A DNA stretch of 64,000 bases. Origin: Neorhizobium petrolearium (GTDB lineage Bacteria; Pseudomonadota; Alphaproteobacteria; Rhizobiales; Rhizobiaceae). The notes beneath the pieces are model-generated. The model did no database searches and was not told the origin of the DNA. It saw nothing but the letters and a program-made list of their open reading frames with translations. The stretch covers positions 248,001 through 312,000 of the forward strand of contig NZ_JAGGJW010000007.1 in NCBI RefSeq assembly GCF_017873175.1, read 5' to 3'. The position numbers and the translations under genes were made by a program. Of the stretch, positions 39,703-48,296 are shown one piece after another (the first letter of the stretch is position 1; the number at the start of each line of letters is the position of its first letter).

Positions 39703-40512
39703 CTATTCCGCAGAGGCGACAGTCTTGTTATCGCTGACGGTCGCAACCCAGCTGTTCCAGTTCTTGGTCGTGCCTGCAAAAACGTTGATATCCGTCTCGC
39801 CCTTGATGCCCGGCACAACGCCGGTCGAGGTATATTGCCAGAAGGCCCACCGGCGGCCGGCATAGATTTCGCCCGGATGGGCGGCAACTGACCGCAACCA
39901 GAATTGATAGTCGTTGAAGCTGCCGACCAGATTGTCCCGGTGGAAATCGACCGATGTATAGATGATCGGACGCTTCCCGTAATGGGCTTCGAGACGGTCC
40001 ATGAAACGCTGCAAGACGGCGCGCACGGTCGCGGAATCGGGCCGGAGCTTGCAGGTCGGGGAGGCGTGATTCCATTCGGCGTCAAGCACCGGCGGCAGGG
40101 TGACGGCTCCCCTCGGCACATTGGCGATGAACCAGTCGGCCTGTTCGTCGGGTGTCGAGCAGAAATAATAGAAATGATAGGGCGCGTGCGGGATTCCGGC
40201 AGCTGCGGCACCGCGCCAGTTCTTTTCGAACGTCGGATCGATGCGATCCTTGCCCTCGGTCGCCTTGATGAAGACGAAGGCGATACCGGATTTCTTCACG
40301 GTCGACCAATCGATGTCGTCGCCGTTCCATTTGGACAGATCGATTCCGTGGACTTCGTGCCGGCCGGGATGATTCTTGCCGAAATCCTGCGGATCGCTGT
40401 CCTTGAACCGCAATTTCTTGACCGATGCAGTTTCGACGAAATCATAGTCGGTGGACGTGCAGCCCGTTCCGAGGATCGCGGTCGCAATAAGGGCGAGAAG
40501 GAGCCGAGGCAT
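39703..40512 (-). CDS. GH25-family muramidase, predicted lipoprotein
   Basis: The 269-residue protein has a lipobox (LGTGC, Cys18), so it should be anchored to a membrane. The GH25 domain follows: VHGIDLSKWNGDDIDW, FVFIKATEGKDRIDP, YHFYYFCS and the catalytic Asp-x-Glu in PVLDAEWN. It hydrolyses the MurNAc-GlcNAc bond as a lysozyme. It is transcribed in the same direction as the MltB-like gene 116 bases further on, so the two wall hydrolases may share a transcript. Confidence 0.9.
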   Translation of the reverse strand: MPRLLLALIATAILGTGCTSTDYDFVETASVKKLRFKDSDPQDFGKNHPGRHEVHGIDLSKWNGDDIDWSTVKKSGIAFVFIKATEGKDRIDPTFEKNWRGAAAAGIPHAPYHFYYFCSTPDEQADWFIANVPRGAVTLPPVLDAEWNHASPTCKLRPDSATVRAVLQRFMDRLEAHYGKRPIIYTSVDFHRDNLVGSFNDYQFWLRSVAAHPGEIYAGRRWAFWQYTSTGVVPGIKGETDINVFAGTTKNWNSWVATVSDNKTVASAE

Positions 40513-40655
40513 GGATGTCCCGTGTTGATGCTATGCAGGAAGCCGCTTGCCCGCGAAGCAACACAAGGGAAGCGTAAGCTCATATTCGCCATAACGTCGT
40601 AAAAAGTCGGTTGGGGCAAGAGGGATTCGTGCCGGCAGCACGATGACGAGCCGGT

Positions 40656-41324
40656 TCAGCCGCGCCGGCGGATGACCGCATGCCAGGCATAACCCCAGCC
40701 GATCTCCTCGAAGATCATATCGGCGTCTGCCGCGGACAGCCTGCTTTCGAGCACCGCGTGCAGGTTGGCGCGAGGTGTCACGTGGAAGCGTGTGAGCCAG
40801 GCTTTGAGCAGCCGCCCGAACCAGCCGGGCAGCTGTTCCTGCTGGCCGAAATCGACGATATGCAGCGAGCCTCTCGGCGCCAGCGCAGCAAGGGCGGCAT
40901 CGATTGCCTTTTCCCAGTCGGGAATCATCGACAGCGCATAGGAGATCAGAATGCGGTCGAACCCTGAAACGCCGAAATCCCCAGCCTTGAAACTGGTGGC
41001 GTCGGCGACGCGGAATTCCGGCACGACCGGCTTCCCGCGGAAATTGGCTTGGGCACTCTCAAGCATTTCGGCGGAGATATCGAGACCGTAGAGCTTGGCG
41101 GTCGGATAGTGCCGGTGAGCGAGCAGGAGGTTGCGGCCCGTGCCGCAGCCGACTTCGAGCAGTGTCGCGCCGGACGGAACATGCAGCCCGCTGATCGCCC
41201 GATCCCGCCCGAAGAGATAATACTTGCGGGTAAGATCGTAGATATGGCGCTGATACCGGTACATCCGGTCCATGCGTTCGGCATGATCGTGGGACAAGGA
41301 AGCGCTCGCCATATCCGCTGCCAT
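40656..41324 (-). CDS. btaB: BtaB: methyltransferase forming the betaine head group of DGTS lipid
   Basis: The 222-residue protein has a class I methyltransferase fold (LLEVGCGTGRNLLLAHRHYP; GLDISAEMLESAQANF; ILISYALSMIPDW). It begins with the BtaB-like RMYRYQRHIYDLTRKYYLFG. It would add three methyl groups to diacylglyceryl-homoserine to give the phosphorus-free betaine lipid DGTS. Its ATG overlaps the btaA stop by one base (TGATG), as expected for btaAB. Length agrees with rhizobial BtaB. Alternative: another small-molecule N-methyltransferase, unlikely in this context. Confidence 0.9.
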   Translation of the reverse strand: MAADMASASLSHDHAERMDRMYRYQRHIYDLTRKYYLFGRDRAISGLHVPSGATLLEVGCGTGRNLLLAHRHYPTAKLYGLDISAEMLESAQANFRGKPVVPEFRVADATSFKAGDFGVSGFDRILISYALSMIPDWEKAIDAALAALAPRGSLHIVDFGQQEQLPGWFGRLLKAWLTRFHVTPRANLHAVLESRLSAADADMIFEEIGWGYAWHAVIRRRG

Positions 41325-42571
41325 CAGGCTCTCTTCACATAGATGTGGAAGCCGCCGTAGATTGCCGAGCGATCCTGAAGGTTGAGCTCGTGGGAACGCT
41401 CCTCCAGATACAGCCACTGATCGAGCAAGGCCGGAGAAAGGCGACCATCGAGCACGCTCTTTTCCGCGGCCGTGCGGAAGATCACCCGAGCGCCCGGAGC
41501 GGCCGTTCGGGTGATTTCCGACCAGAGGTCGTTCAGTTGCTGATCGTTCATCCAGTCCTGCGCGTCGAGCAGCACGTAGCGATCGACGGTTGCTGCCGCC
41601 TTCTGCGCCAGAAGCTCCGTGAAGCTGGCGTGATGGACGGTGACACGCTCCGCGTTGCCGCGGATGGCGCGATAATTCTCGGCCTTGAGATAGGTCGGCA
41701 GCGTGCCTTCCTCCGGCTTCGGATAGCGGCGGACGAAGGCCTGCCAGGCGAAATAGTTGTCACGGAGCGGGAAATGGCAGGCGAGCTTTTCGAGGCGCTG
41801 GCGAAGGACCGGCGCGATCGAGCCATCCGATGCCAGGCTCGCCAGCTCGTCATATTGCTGCGGCGGAATGCCGAGGCCGAACAGCGAACTCTTGCGGCTC
41901 GTGACCCAGCGGATCAGTGGCTTGTCGAAGAGGGGGGCTACGCGGTCGTCGAAGAACTGGCGTTGTTCGCGCAGCGAGCGCGCGTTCGCCATCTCCTTGA
42001 GATCGGTGCCGTGCAGGCGGGCGATGACGTGGCCGGCGCCGATGAAACGGCCGAGCAGGCCCGTCTTGTAGATATTGCGGTCGAAGACTTCGATGCGGCG
42101 GCGGCCCGAGAGTGACCGCTTGTCCCAATAGGCGCGGGTGGCACTATCAAGGTTGGGAGCGATGAAGGCATCGTAGCTCTTGCTGTTGGAGCGCACGCCG
42201 TCCATGCCGAAATGGCGCACGACATCGCCATGTCCTGGCAGATGGCGGAAGGCGGCGAGCTTCAGCCGGTTCAGCGCCACGTGATGCGGGTTGAGGTCGA
42301 CCACGTCGATCTTCTTCGGCGAGCGGGAGAGATAGGCGAGCATGTTGCAGCCGCCAGAACCGATGGTGACGATCGTGTGTCCCTCGCCAAGCTCCATCGC
42401 CGTCATATCGACATCCGGGTCTTCCCAGATCTGCGGATAGACGAGGCCGGAGAAAAGCAGACCGAAAAGCCTCTCCGAAAAACCCTGCCGCGAAAGAGCC
42501 TTATGCTGCAGAAGCGCATCCTTCAGCTTCTGGTTTTTCCGAAAACCGGCTTCCTGTGCAATATCCGCCAT
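41324..42571 (-). CDS. btaA: BtaA: SAM:diacylglycerol 3-amino-3-carboxypropyl transferase
   Basis: The 415-residue product is a DUF3419-family protein of exactly the length of BtaA. It has the region LFSGLVYPQIWEDPDVDMTA, a SAM-binding TIGSGGCNMLAYL and VVDLNPHHVALNRLKL. It transfers the aminocarboxypropyl group of SAM to diacylglycerol at the inner membrane, the first step of DGTS synthesis. The frame continues 178 codons upstream through the promoter and into the neighbouring gene, but the ATG at 42571 begins the family domain. btaB follows with a one-base overlap. A candidate Pho box lies 47 bases upstream. Confidence 0.92.
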   Translation of the reverse strand: MADIAQEAGFRKNQKLKDALLQHKALSRQGFSERLFGLLFSGLVYPQIWEDPDVDMTAMELGEGHTIVTIGSGGCNMLAYLSRSPKKIDVVDLNPHHVALNRLKLAAFRHLPGHGDVVRHFGMDGVRSNSKSYDAFIAPNLDSATRAYWDKRSLSGRRRIEVFDRNIYKTGLLGRFIGAGHVIARLHGTDLKEMANARSLREQRQFFDDRVAPLFDKPLIRWVTSRKSSLFGLGIPPQQYDELASLASDGSIAPVLRQRLEKLACHFPLRDNYFAWQAFVRRYPKPEEGTLPTYLKAENYRAIRGNAERVTVHHASFTELLAQKAAATVDRYVLLDAQDWMNDQQLNDLWSEITRTAAPGARVIFRTAAEKSVLDGRLSPALLDQWLYLEERSHELNLQDRSAIYGGFHIYVKRA

Positions 42572-42618
42572 GATCGAATCCCGCCTGTTCAAGGTTTCAG
42601 CGCGTGTAAACCCGTCGT

Positions 42619-42636
42619 GCAACAGATTGATGACGC
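42619..42636 (-). promoter_or_regulatory. Candidate Pho box upstream of btaA
   Basis: On the minus strand GCGTCAT-CAAT-CTGTTGC has the 7-4-7 layout of PhoB sites, with about five of seven matches in each half to CTGTCAT/CTGTCAC. It is 47 bases before the btaA start. GTTTACAC, about ten bases past the box, could be the -10 region. Confidence 0.5.
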
Positions 42637-42733
42637 AGCCTGTGGCCGGCTGGCTGCGGATGTCCGAAAGGCTCTCTTCCGCAGTACAGAGAATCCTGAT
42701 TGCATACGGAGGCGTGCGAAACGGGAGACGGAC

Positions 42734-44086
42734 ATGCGGTTGTTGTTGATCCGGATTGTGAAGATCGTTTTTGGGGTTGTCGCCGTCGGTCTCGTCGGCC
42801 TCGGAATCTGGCTTTACACGATGCCGCCGGAATTGTTCCGCGTTGGCAGCGGCTACGCGGCGAAGATCGTGTGCTCCAATGTCTTCCTTGCCGGACGTGA
42901 TAGTGATGAGGTCCTGGCCGTCGATGTCCAGGCGCCGGGGCATCCGCTTCTCAAGCTTATGCGGGTTTCCGTCGACCAGGCGGACAGGCGCGTGCGCGCT
43001 GCCCTTCTTGGCTTCATCGCCGGCAATGATGCGGTCTACAGGGAAGGCCTGGGCTGTGCCGTCACACCGGACGGCGATCCGCCTGCTGCATCGAGACTGA
43101 GTCATGCCGCGCCGCGAGCGGCTGATGAAAATGGTCTCTGGCCGGAAGGCGGGAAAATTGAATCCGACCAGAAGGTTGCGGAACTTCTTTCAGATGCCGA
43201 TCTCGTTGGGCCGAATATGCGGGCGGTGGTGGTCGTAAAGAACGGGCGGATTGTCGGCGAGGCTTACGGGACCGGTTTTTCGAAGGATACACCACTGCTC
43301 GGCTGGTCGATGACCAAGACGGTCACCGCCACGATCATCGGCACGCTGATCCGCGACGGCAGGCTTTCGCTGGAGGACAAGAGCCTTTTCCCGCAATGGC
43401 AGGATGATAAGCGTGCCGATATCCGGCTCGCCGATCTGCTGGCGATGGAAAGCGGTCTTGCCTTCAACGAAAATTACGGCACAGTCGCGGATGTCACACG
43501 CATGCTCTACCTTGAGCCGGATATGGCGGATTTCGCTCTCGTTAAGCACTTGGAAGCCGATCCAGGCTCTCGCTTCAACTATTCCTCCGGCGTGGGCGTG
43601 ATATTGTCGAGGGTCTGGATGGACAGGCTCGGTGACAAGGCTGCTGCGCTCGCCTATCCGGGCAAGGCATTGTTCGATCCGCTCGGCATGACAAGTGCGG
43701 TGATGGAAACGGATGAGGCCGGCACGTTTGTCGGCAGTTCCTATATGTACGCCACGGCGCGTGACTGGGCGCGGCTGGGATTGCTCCTTGCGAATGATGG
43801 CATGTGGAACGGCAATCGTATCCTGCCGGAAGGTTTCGTCGGTGAGATGCATGAGCCGAACCGGACTTCGAGCGGCCGCTATTCGAAGATGCAGACCTGG
43901 CTGCCTGCTCGCAGCAGCGGACTCCCTGCCGACGCATTTTTCCTCGATGGGCACGATGGACAGAATGTGGTGGTCATTCCGTCGCTTGATCTTGTCGTCG
44001 TGCGGCTCGGACTGACACCGGACTGGGAACCCTACAGTCCTTTGCCGCTTGTCGCGGAAATCACCAGAACATTGACGGCGCCCTGA
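42734..44086 (+). CDS. Membrane-anchored serine hydrolase of the beta-lactamase/penicillin-binding (class C-like) fold
   Basis: The 450-residue protein has an N-terminal membrane anchor (IVKIVFGVVAVGLVGLGIWL). The catalytic domain carries the nucleophile tetrad SMTK (Ser near residue 194) and a YSSG in place of the usual YxN motif. The later HDGQNVVVIPSLDLVVVRLG matches the H/K-x-G region of esterase-type family members. Such proteins are peptidases, esterases or amide hydrolases rather than true beta-lactamases. It is divergent from btaA and shares a 3' hairpin with the next, convergent gene. The frame extends 174 codons upstream, overlapping btaA. The ATG at 42734 follows GGGAGACGG. Confidence 0.85.
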   Translation: MRLLLIRIVKIVFGVVAVGLVGLGIWLYTMPPELFRVGSGYAAKIVCSNVFLAGRDSDEVLAVDVQAPGHPLLKLMRVSVDQADRRVRAALLGFIAGNDAVYREGLGCAVTPDGDPPAASRLSHAAPRAADENGLWPEGGKIESDQKVAELLSDADLVGPNMRAVVVVKNGRIVGEAYGTGFSKDTPLLGWSMTKTVTATIIGTLIRDGRLSLEDKSLFPQWQDDKRADIRLADLLAMESGLAFNENYGTVADVTRMLYLEPDMADFALVKHLEADPGSRFNYSSGVGVILSRVWMDRLGDKAAALAYPGKALFDPLGMTSAVMETDEAGTFVGSSYMYATARDWARLGLLLANDGMWNGNRILPEGFVGEMHEPNRTSSGRYSKMQTWLPARSSGLPADAFFLDGHDGQNVVVIPSLDLVVVRLGLTPDWEPYSPLPLVAEITRTLTAP

Positions 44087-44094
44087 GGCGCCGT
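44075..44094. terminator. Hairpin overlapping the serine hydrolase stop, shared by convergent genes
   Basis: Perfect 8-bp stem ACGGCGCC / GGCGCCGT with loop CTGA. The loop carries the TGA stop of the plus-strand gene, and the structure lies 14 bases past the convergent lytic transglycosylase stop. Confidence 0.5.
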
Positions 44095-44107
44095 TGTCCA
44101 CGTATCC

Positions 44108-45229
44108 TTATTTTTGAAGGACGTGCAGCATGTCCTTGCGCTTGGCGTCGTAATAGTAGCCTCGCGCATAGAGCCTGATGGCATTGTCGTTCTTATTGTC
44201 GGCGACGAGCCAAGCGCCGCGCAGATATTTGATGGCGTATTTGAGATTGGTCTCGGCGTCGAGCAGGCCTTCCGGCGGACCTTCATAGCCCATCGATTTT
44301 GCGGTCGAATACTTGATCTGCATGAGGCCCCAATAGCCGTTCTTGTGATAAGCCTTGGGGTCGTAGCGGCTCTCACGATGCACGACGCGATGAACCAGCG
44401 ATTCCGGCACGCCATATATGCCGGCATAACGCTTGATGAGCATGTTCAGTTGTGGCGGCGCGTCGGCGGCGGTTGCCGGCAGCGGATCGCCGGGAGCGGG
44501 CGGGAATTCCATGGCAGAGAGCGCAGCAACAGCTTTCGGCTGGGCGGCGTAGGCGAGCGTCGTGGTGTCCGGCCGCTGCGGGCGTGGCGTGGGGACGACC
44601 GACTGCAGCGCCACCATATCCGGCGTGAGTTCCGGCTCGTCGAGCGCGATCGCCTGAGCGGCGGCCGGTTGGATCCTGCCTTCCGCAACGGCGGGTGCGA
44701 CCATAGGGGAGGTGATACGGCCACTTTTGGAAGCGGCAAGAATGGTGGAGGTCGCGGGAACAGGTGCGGGGGCAGCCGCAACAGATGCTACGGCGGTGGA
44801 TGTCGCCGGCGTCGCCGGCTGTACCGGAAGCGATGCGGGCGCGAAGGCGACGAGCGGAGCCATGGTCGGAGACGCCATCGCAGCGGTCTGAACCGATGCC
44901 GCTTCGACCGCAGAGGGGACGGGAACAGCAAGCCTGCCTGACTTGGCAAGTGCGATTGTCGGCTGGGTGCCGGCGAGTTGTGTTGTGGCGGGTAGCTGAG
45001 CGCCCGTCTGGAGCTGTTGGCCAACCGGAAGGTCGGACCTGTATTGGATGACCGATCCCCCGTCGGCGGATGCCGTTTGCACCGATCCGGCTGGCTGGCC
45101 GTTCGCCGGGGTTGTCGTCTGAGTCGCCGCCAGCCGGGGCTCTCGTTCGACGCTGGAACATCCGGCAAGAGCTGAAGATATGGCGCATGCCACCGCCGTC
45201 CCGCGGCCGAGGAATCGGATTATCGCCAT
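44108..45229 (-). CDS. Lytic transglycosylase lipoprotein with Ala/Pro-rich linker and C-terminal SLT domain
   Basis: The 373-residue protein has a lipobox (SALAGC, Cys24), a long low-complexity region rich in Ala, Pro, Thr and Val (about 35-230), and a C-terminal SLT domain (about 255-373). The catalytic Glu is in VHRVVHRESRYDPKA, followed by GYWGLMQIKYSTAKSMGY and ETNLKYAIKYLRGAW. It probably cleaves peptidoglycan while tethered to the outer membrane. The linker may span the periplasm. The ATG at 45229 starts the signal peptide. Confidence 0.9.
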   Translation of the reverse strand: MAIIRFLGRGTAVACAISSALAGCSSVEREPRLAATQTTTPANGQPAGSVQTASADGGSVIQYRSDLPVGQQLQTGAQLPATTQLAGTQPTIALAKSGRLAVPVPSAVEAASVQTAAMASPTMAPLVAFAPASLPVQPATPATSTAVASVAAAPAPVPATSTILAASKSGRITSPMVAPAVAEGRIQPAAAQAIALDEPELTPDMVALQSVVPTPRPQRPDTTTLAYAAQPKAVAALSAMEFPPAPGDPLPATAADAPPQLNMLIKRYAGIYGVPESLVHRVVHRESRYDPKAYHKNGYWGLMQIKYSTAKSMGYEGPPEGLLDAETNLKYAIKYLRGAWLVADNKNDNAIRLYARGYYYDAKRKDMLHVLQK

Positions 45230-45342
45230 TGGGTCGCTTTCATGAAAAAATGGTTACCCCAGTCCGCCCAAACGCCACCGAATGAGAATTTCCATTAACC
45301 TATTGGGCGGCGTCCGACAAGACGGTGCACATGAGGCGAAGG

Positions 45343-45978
45343 TCAGGCGGCAATCCGGCGATAGCCGGCCGTAACCGCGCGTCGCGAGATAAAGCGCATC
45401 TGCGGCTTGCGCGAGGCTGAATTGAGGGCAGGGATACGGCGCTTGCGGCCGATCACGCGGCGCGGGAAAAGCACGTGGATTCCGGCTCCGAACACCGCAC
45501 AGACGAGGAATGTCGCCTGCATTTCGAGGAATTGCGGCAGGAGCGGGCGACCGGCGTCGATGAACTGCGCCAGGGCGGCGGCAAGGACAATGGCGTAACG
45601 CGGACCGAAGGCGGATTTGCCGAACAGGCAACCGAAAATCCGGGCGGCCCGGTATTCGGGGAGGTTGTCGTTATCGGCGACGAGGCCTGATATCCGCGGA
45701 TCCTGGTAGGACCAGAGCACGTAAAGCATCAGATAGCCGAGACCTGCCCAAGAAAGCGTCTCCAACAGACGAGGCAGATAGAGGGCGATGACTGCGAGCG
45801 GAATGACGGCCATGATCAGGGCGGCCGACAACCCGACGGCAAAGCCCGGGATCGTGGCGACCGCCGTACGGCGGCCGCGCTGAAGCGAGAAGCTGGCGGC
45901 AAGGCAGGCAAGGGGGCTCGGAAGAAGGACGAGAAAGATCGCGGTCGCGGCAAAAGCGAGCCAGGTATCAGCCGTCAT
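45343..45978 (-). CDS. LysE/RhtB-like amino-acid exporter
   Basis: The 211-residue protein has five to six hydrophobic helices with the LysE-type early segment FAATAIFLVLLPSPLACLAA and a basic C-terminal tail rich in Arg. Divergence from classical LysE makes the family call moderate. The GGAGGG site six bases upstream of the ATG at 45978 is clear. No operon partner is visible. It is 39 bases downstream of the phosphofructokinase gene on the same strand, so read-through is possible. Confidence 0.7.
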   Translation of the reverse strand: MTADTWLAFAATAIFLVLLPSPLACLAASFSLQRGRRTAVATIPGFAVGLSAALIMAVIPLAVIALYLPRLLETLSWAGLGYLMLYVLWSYQDPRISGLVADNDNLPEYRAARIFGCLFGKSAFGPRYAIVLAAALAQFIDAGRPLLPQFLEMQATFLVCAVFGAGIHVLFPRRVIGRKRRIPALNSASRKPQMRFISRRAVTAGYRRIAA

Positions 45979-46017
45979 TCCATTCCCTCCAGAACACCCG
46001 TCGGCGTCCTTTACATA

Positions 46018-47229
46018 TCAAGCCTCGGCGAAAGGCTGGCCGATATAGTCCATCACTTCGCCGAACCATTTTGCCGTCAGATCGAAATGTTTTCCACCCT
46101 TGATTCTCGGGAATTCGATCGTTCGCAATTTTCCGTTCTGGTCTTCGTCATGGCCGGTCACGCCTGAAACCCTGTTGAGCGCACTTTCCACCGCAAGGTC
46201 GACCATGCCTTTGATCAGCATCAAATCGCTGGCATTCGCCGGGGCCGAGCGTGCGAAATAGCCGGATTTTTGCACCATGGAGCGTTCGGCGCCGAGAAGC
46301 GCGGCGAACTGCTTCTGGAACCAGTTCCCGACATTGATGGTGTCGATCTTAACGTGGCCAAAGGCATCGCGTTTGACGGCCTCGCCGGCAGCTTCCCGCT
46401 CGGCGACGATTGCGTCAAGGCAGGCGCCTTCCGACACGAAGAGCGTCACAAAACCGCGCTTATCCATGATATCCTTGAGGCGCGCGGCCTCCTTGTCGAG
46501 GTCGAAGGCCATCTCGGGCAGGTAGAGCCCATCGATGTTCTTCATCTGGGTGTTCATCATCAGGCCCTCGACATATTCATTGTTCCTGGTCTTCTGAATA
46601 TAGGCGCGGGCTGTCGCGGCGGTAAGCCAGCCGCAGTGACGTCCCATCACTTCGTGAATCACAAGTGTGCGAGGGGCGGCACTTTGCTCATTGGAAACGT
46701 GGTCGAAGAAATATGCGCCGACTTCCGCCGCGGTCCAGGCGCCGAGCGACTGCCGGATCGGCACCACGTCGTTGTCGACAGTCTTCGGCAGGCCGACGAC
46801 GGTCAGGTCGTAGCCGTTGGCGCCGAGATAGGCGGCAAGGTCGGCTGCGGTCGTGTTGGTATCATCGCCGCCGATCGTGTGGAGGATGGTGACGCCGTCC
46901 TGCGCGAGGCGGTCGGCGGCGATGCGCAACGGGTTTTCGCCTTCTTTGACGAGGCCGCGCTTGACGCAGTCGGCGGCATTGGTGAGCTTCACGCGGCTGT
47001 TGCCGATCGGCGATCCGCCGTAGCGATGCAGGAGATAGGCCTTTTCGCGCATGTCCTGCGTGATTTCGATGTGGTCGCCCAAAAGCACGCCCTGATATCC
47101 GGAGCGGTAGGCGACCATCTCGATCTCGGGCGCGATGTCGTTATAGCGTTCGATCAGCCCGCCGACGGCGGAAGACAGGCAGGGCGCAAGGCCTCCGGCG
47201 GTCAACATTGCTACTTTCTGTTTGGCCAT
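46018..47229 (-). CDS. pfp: Pyrophosphate-dependent 6-phosphofructokinase
   Basis: The 403-residue enzyme has the phosphofructokinase fold with residues that mark the PPi-dependent type: GGDDT (second Asp in place of Gly) and PKTVDND (Lys in place of Gly of ATP enzymes). MGRHCGWLTAATA contacts fructose 6-phosphate. It reversibly phosphorylates fructose 6-phosphate with pyrophosphate. Many rhizobia lack ATP-PFK and rely on Entner-Doudoroff catabolism, so this enzyme may serve gluconeogenesis or PPi recycling. The ATG at 47229 has an AAGGAGG site. The frame extends eleven codons further without need. Confidence 0.92.
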   Translation of the reverse strand: MAKQKVAMLTAGGLAPCLSSAVGGLIERYNDIAPEIEMVAYRSGYQGVLLGDHIEITQDMREKAYLLHRYGGSPIGNSRVKLTNAADCVKRGLVKEGENPLRIAADRLAQDGVTILHTIGGDDTNTTAADLAAYLGANGYDLTVVGLPKTVDNDVVPIRQSLGAWTAAEVGAYFFDHVSNEQSAAPRTLVIHEVMGRHCGWLTAATARAYIQKTRNNEYVEGLMMNTQMKNIDGLYLPEMAFDLDKEAARLKDIMDKRGFVTLFVSEGACLDAIVAEREAAGEAVKRDAFGHVKIDTINVGNWFQKQFAALLGAERSMVQKSGYFARSAPANASDLMLIKGMVDLAVESALNRVSGVTGHDEDQNGKLRTIEFPRIKGGKHFDLTAKWFGEVMDYIGQPFAEA

Positions 47230-47552
47230 CGTTCCTCCTTGACGCTTTCGCGTACAGCTCAAAAAACGAAGGAATGGATGCGCCAGAGATGGCCCCCCTG
47301 TAAAGTGAATTTCTCAAGAAAAACCGAAGCTTCCGCTGAGCGCCCCGGGGAGCAGGGAATATAATCGATTCAACCACGCTGCGCGCCGGTCGCCCTGTGG
47401 AAAACGGCTGCCCGGCGATCGCCCGCAGCGTGGGATGCACGGTAACCGATCGGTGATCGGTGGTGATTGTTCGGAAAACATGAACATAGTTTAATCCGAG
47501 ACGGACCACCCACCTTCTTGCAATTGCAGGGATAATCTGGTCCATTGCAGTA
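47230..47552. promoter_or_regulatory. Divergent promoter region between pfp and the TerB/J-domain gene
   Basis: The 323-bp gap has an AT-rich centre and a perfect inverted repeat ACCGATC-GGT-GATCGGT at 47445-47461, about 90 bases ahead of the plus-strand gene. I see no gene in it. The dyad may be an operator or a leader hairpin. Confidence 0.45.
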
Positions 47553-48296
47553 ATGATTTTCGATTTTTCCTGTCTGCAGATCTCCTCCCTTTGGGAACGG
47601 CTCCTTGGCGCGATCGGCGATGCGGCAGGCAGCGTGCTCGGCCGCGTGGTCGAGGCGATCCGCACGGTGTTCGAAGGCGATCCCGAAACGCGCCGCAAGG
47701 TATCCTTTTCAGTGGCGATCATAGCGCTGTCTGCGAAGATGGCGAAGGCCGACGGAATCGTGACCGAGGCGGAGGTGAAGGCCTTCCAGCAGATTTTCGA
47801 CTTCCCGGACGAGGAGGCGCGCAACGTGGCGCGGCTCTACAATCTCGCGCGTCAGGACGTGGCCGGCTACGAGGCTTATGCGACGAAGCTTGCAGGTCTG
47901 TGCAGCTCGGGTGCCTCGGAAAACTGCCCGATGCTGGAGAATGTCATCGACGGCCTGTTCCACATCGCCAAAGCAGATGGCCTGGTGCATGAGAAGGAAC
48001 TCGCTTTCGTGGCCCGGATCGCCGAGATCTTCCGCATCGACGAAGTTCATTTCCGCCGCATCATGGCACGCCATGTCCACCTCGACGGCGCCGATCCCTA
48101 TCTGGTGCTCGGTGTTTCGCCGGAAGACGATTTCGCAGATATCCGCAAGCAATACCGATTGCTGGTGTCCGAGCATCATCCGGACCGGCTGATTGCTCGC
48201 GGTGTACCGGTTGCACTGCATGCGGCCGCCAACGAGCGGATGGCCGCTCTCAATGCGGCTTATGCGGCGATTGCGAAAGAGCGCCGCGCTGCATGA
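47553..48296 (+). CDS. TerB-like/J-domain protein (DjlA-type cochaperone)
   Basis: The 247-residue protein has a helical TerB-like domain (about 45-165: AIIALSAKMAKADGIVTEAEV; second acidic repeat DGLFHIAKADGLVHEKEL). A short C-terminal J domain (about 180-247) follows, with YLVLGVSPEDDFADIRKQYR and the HPD signature (HHPDRL) that stimulates DnaK. DjlA is normally anchored by an N-terminal membrane helix. Here the N-terminus is only weakly hydrophobic, so it may be soluble or peripheral. It overlaps the amidase gene by four bases, coupling the two. Start ATG at 47553. Confidence 0.88.
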   Translation: MIFDFSCLQISSLWERLLGAIGDAAGSVLGRVVEAIRTVFEGDPETRRKVSFSVAIIALSAKMAKADGIVTEAEVKAFQQIFDFPDEEARNVARLYNLARQDVAGYEAYATKLAGLCSSGASENCPMLENVIDGLFHIAKADGLVHEKELAFVARIAEIFRIDEVHFRRIMARHVHLDGADPYLVLGVSPEDDFADIRKQYRLLVSEHHPDRLIARGVPVALHAAANERMAALNAAYAAIAKERRAA

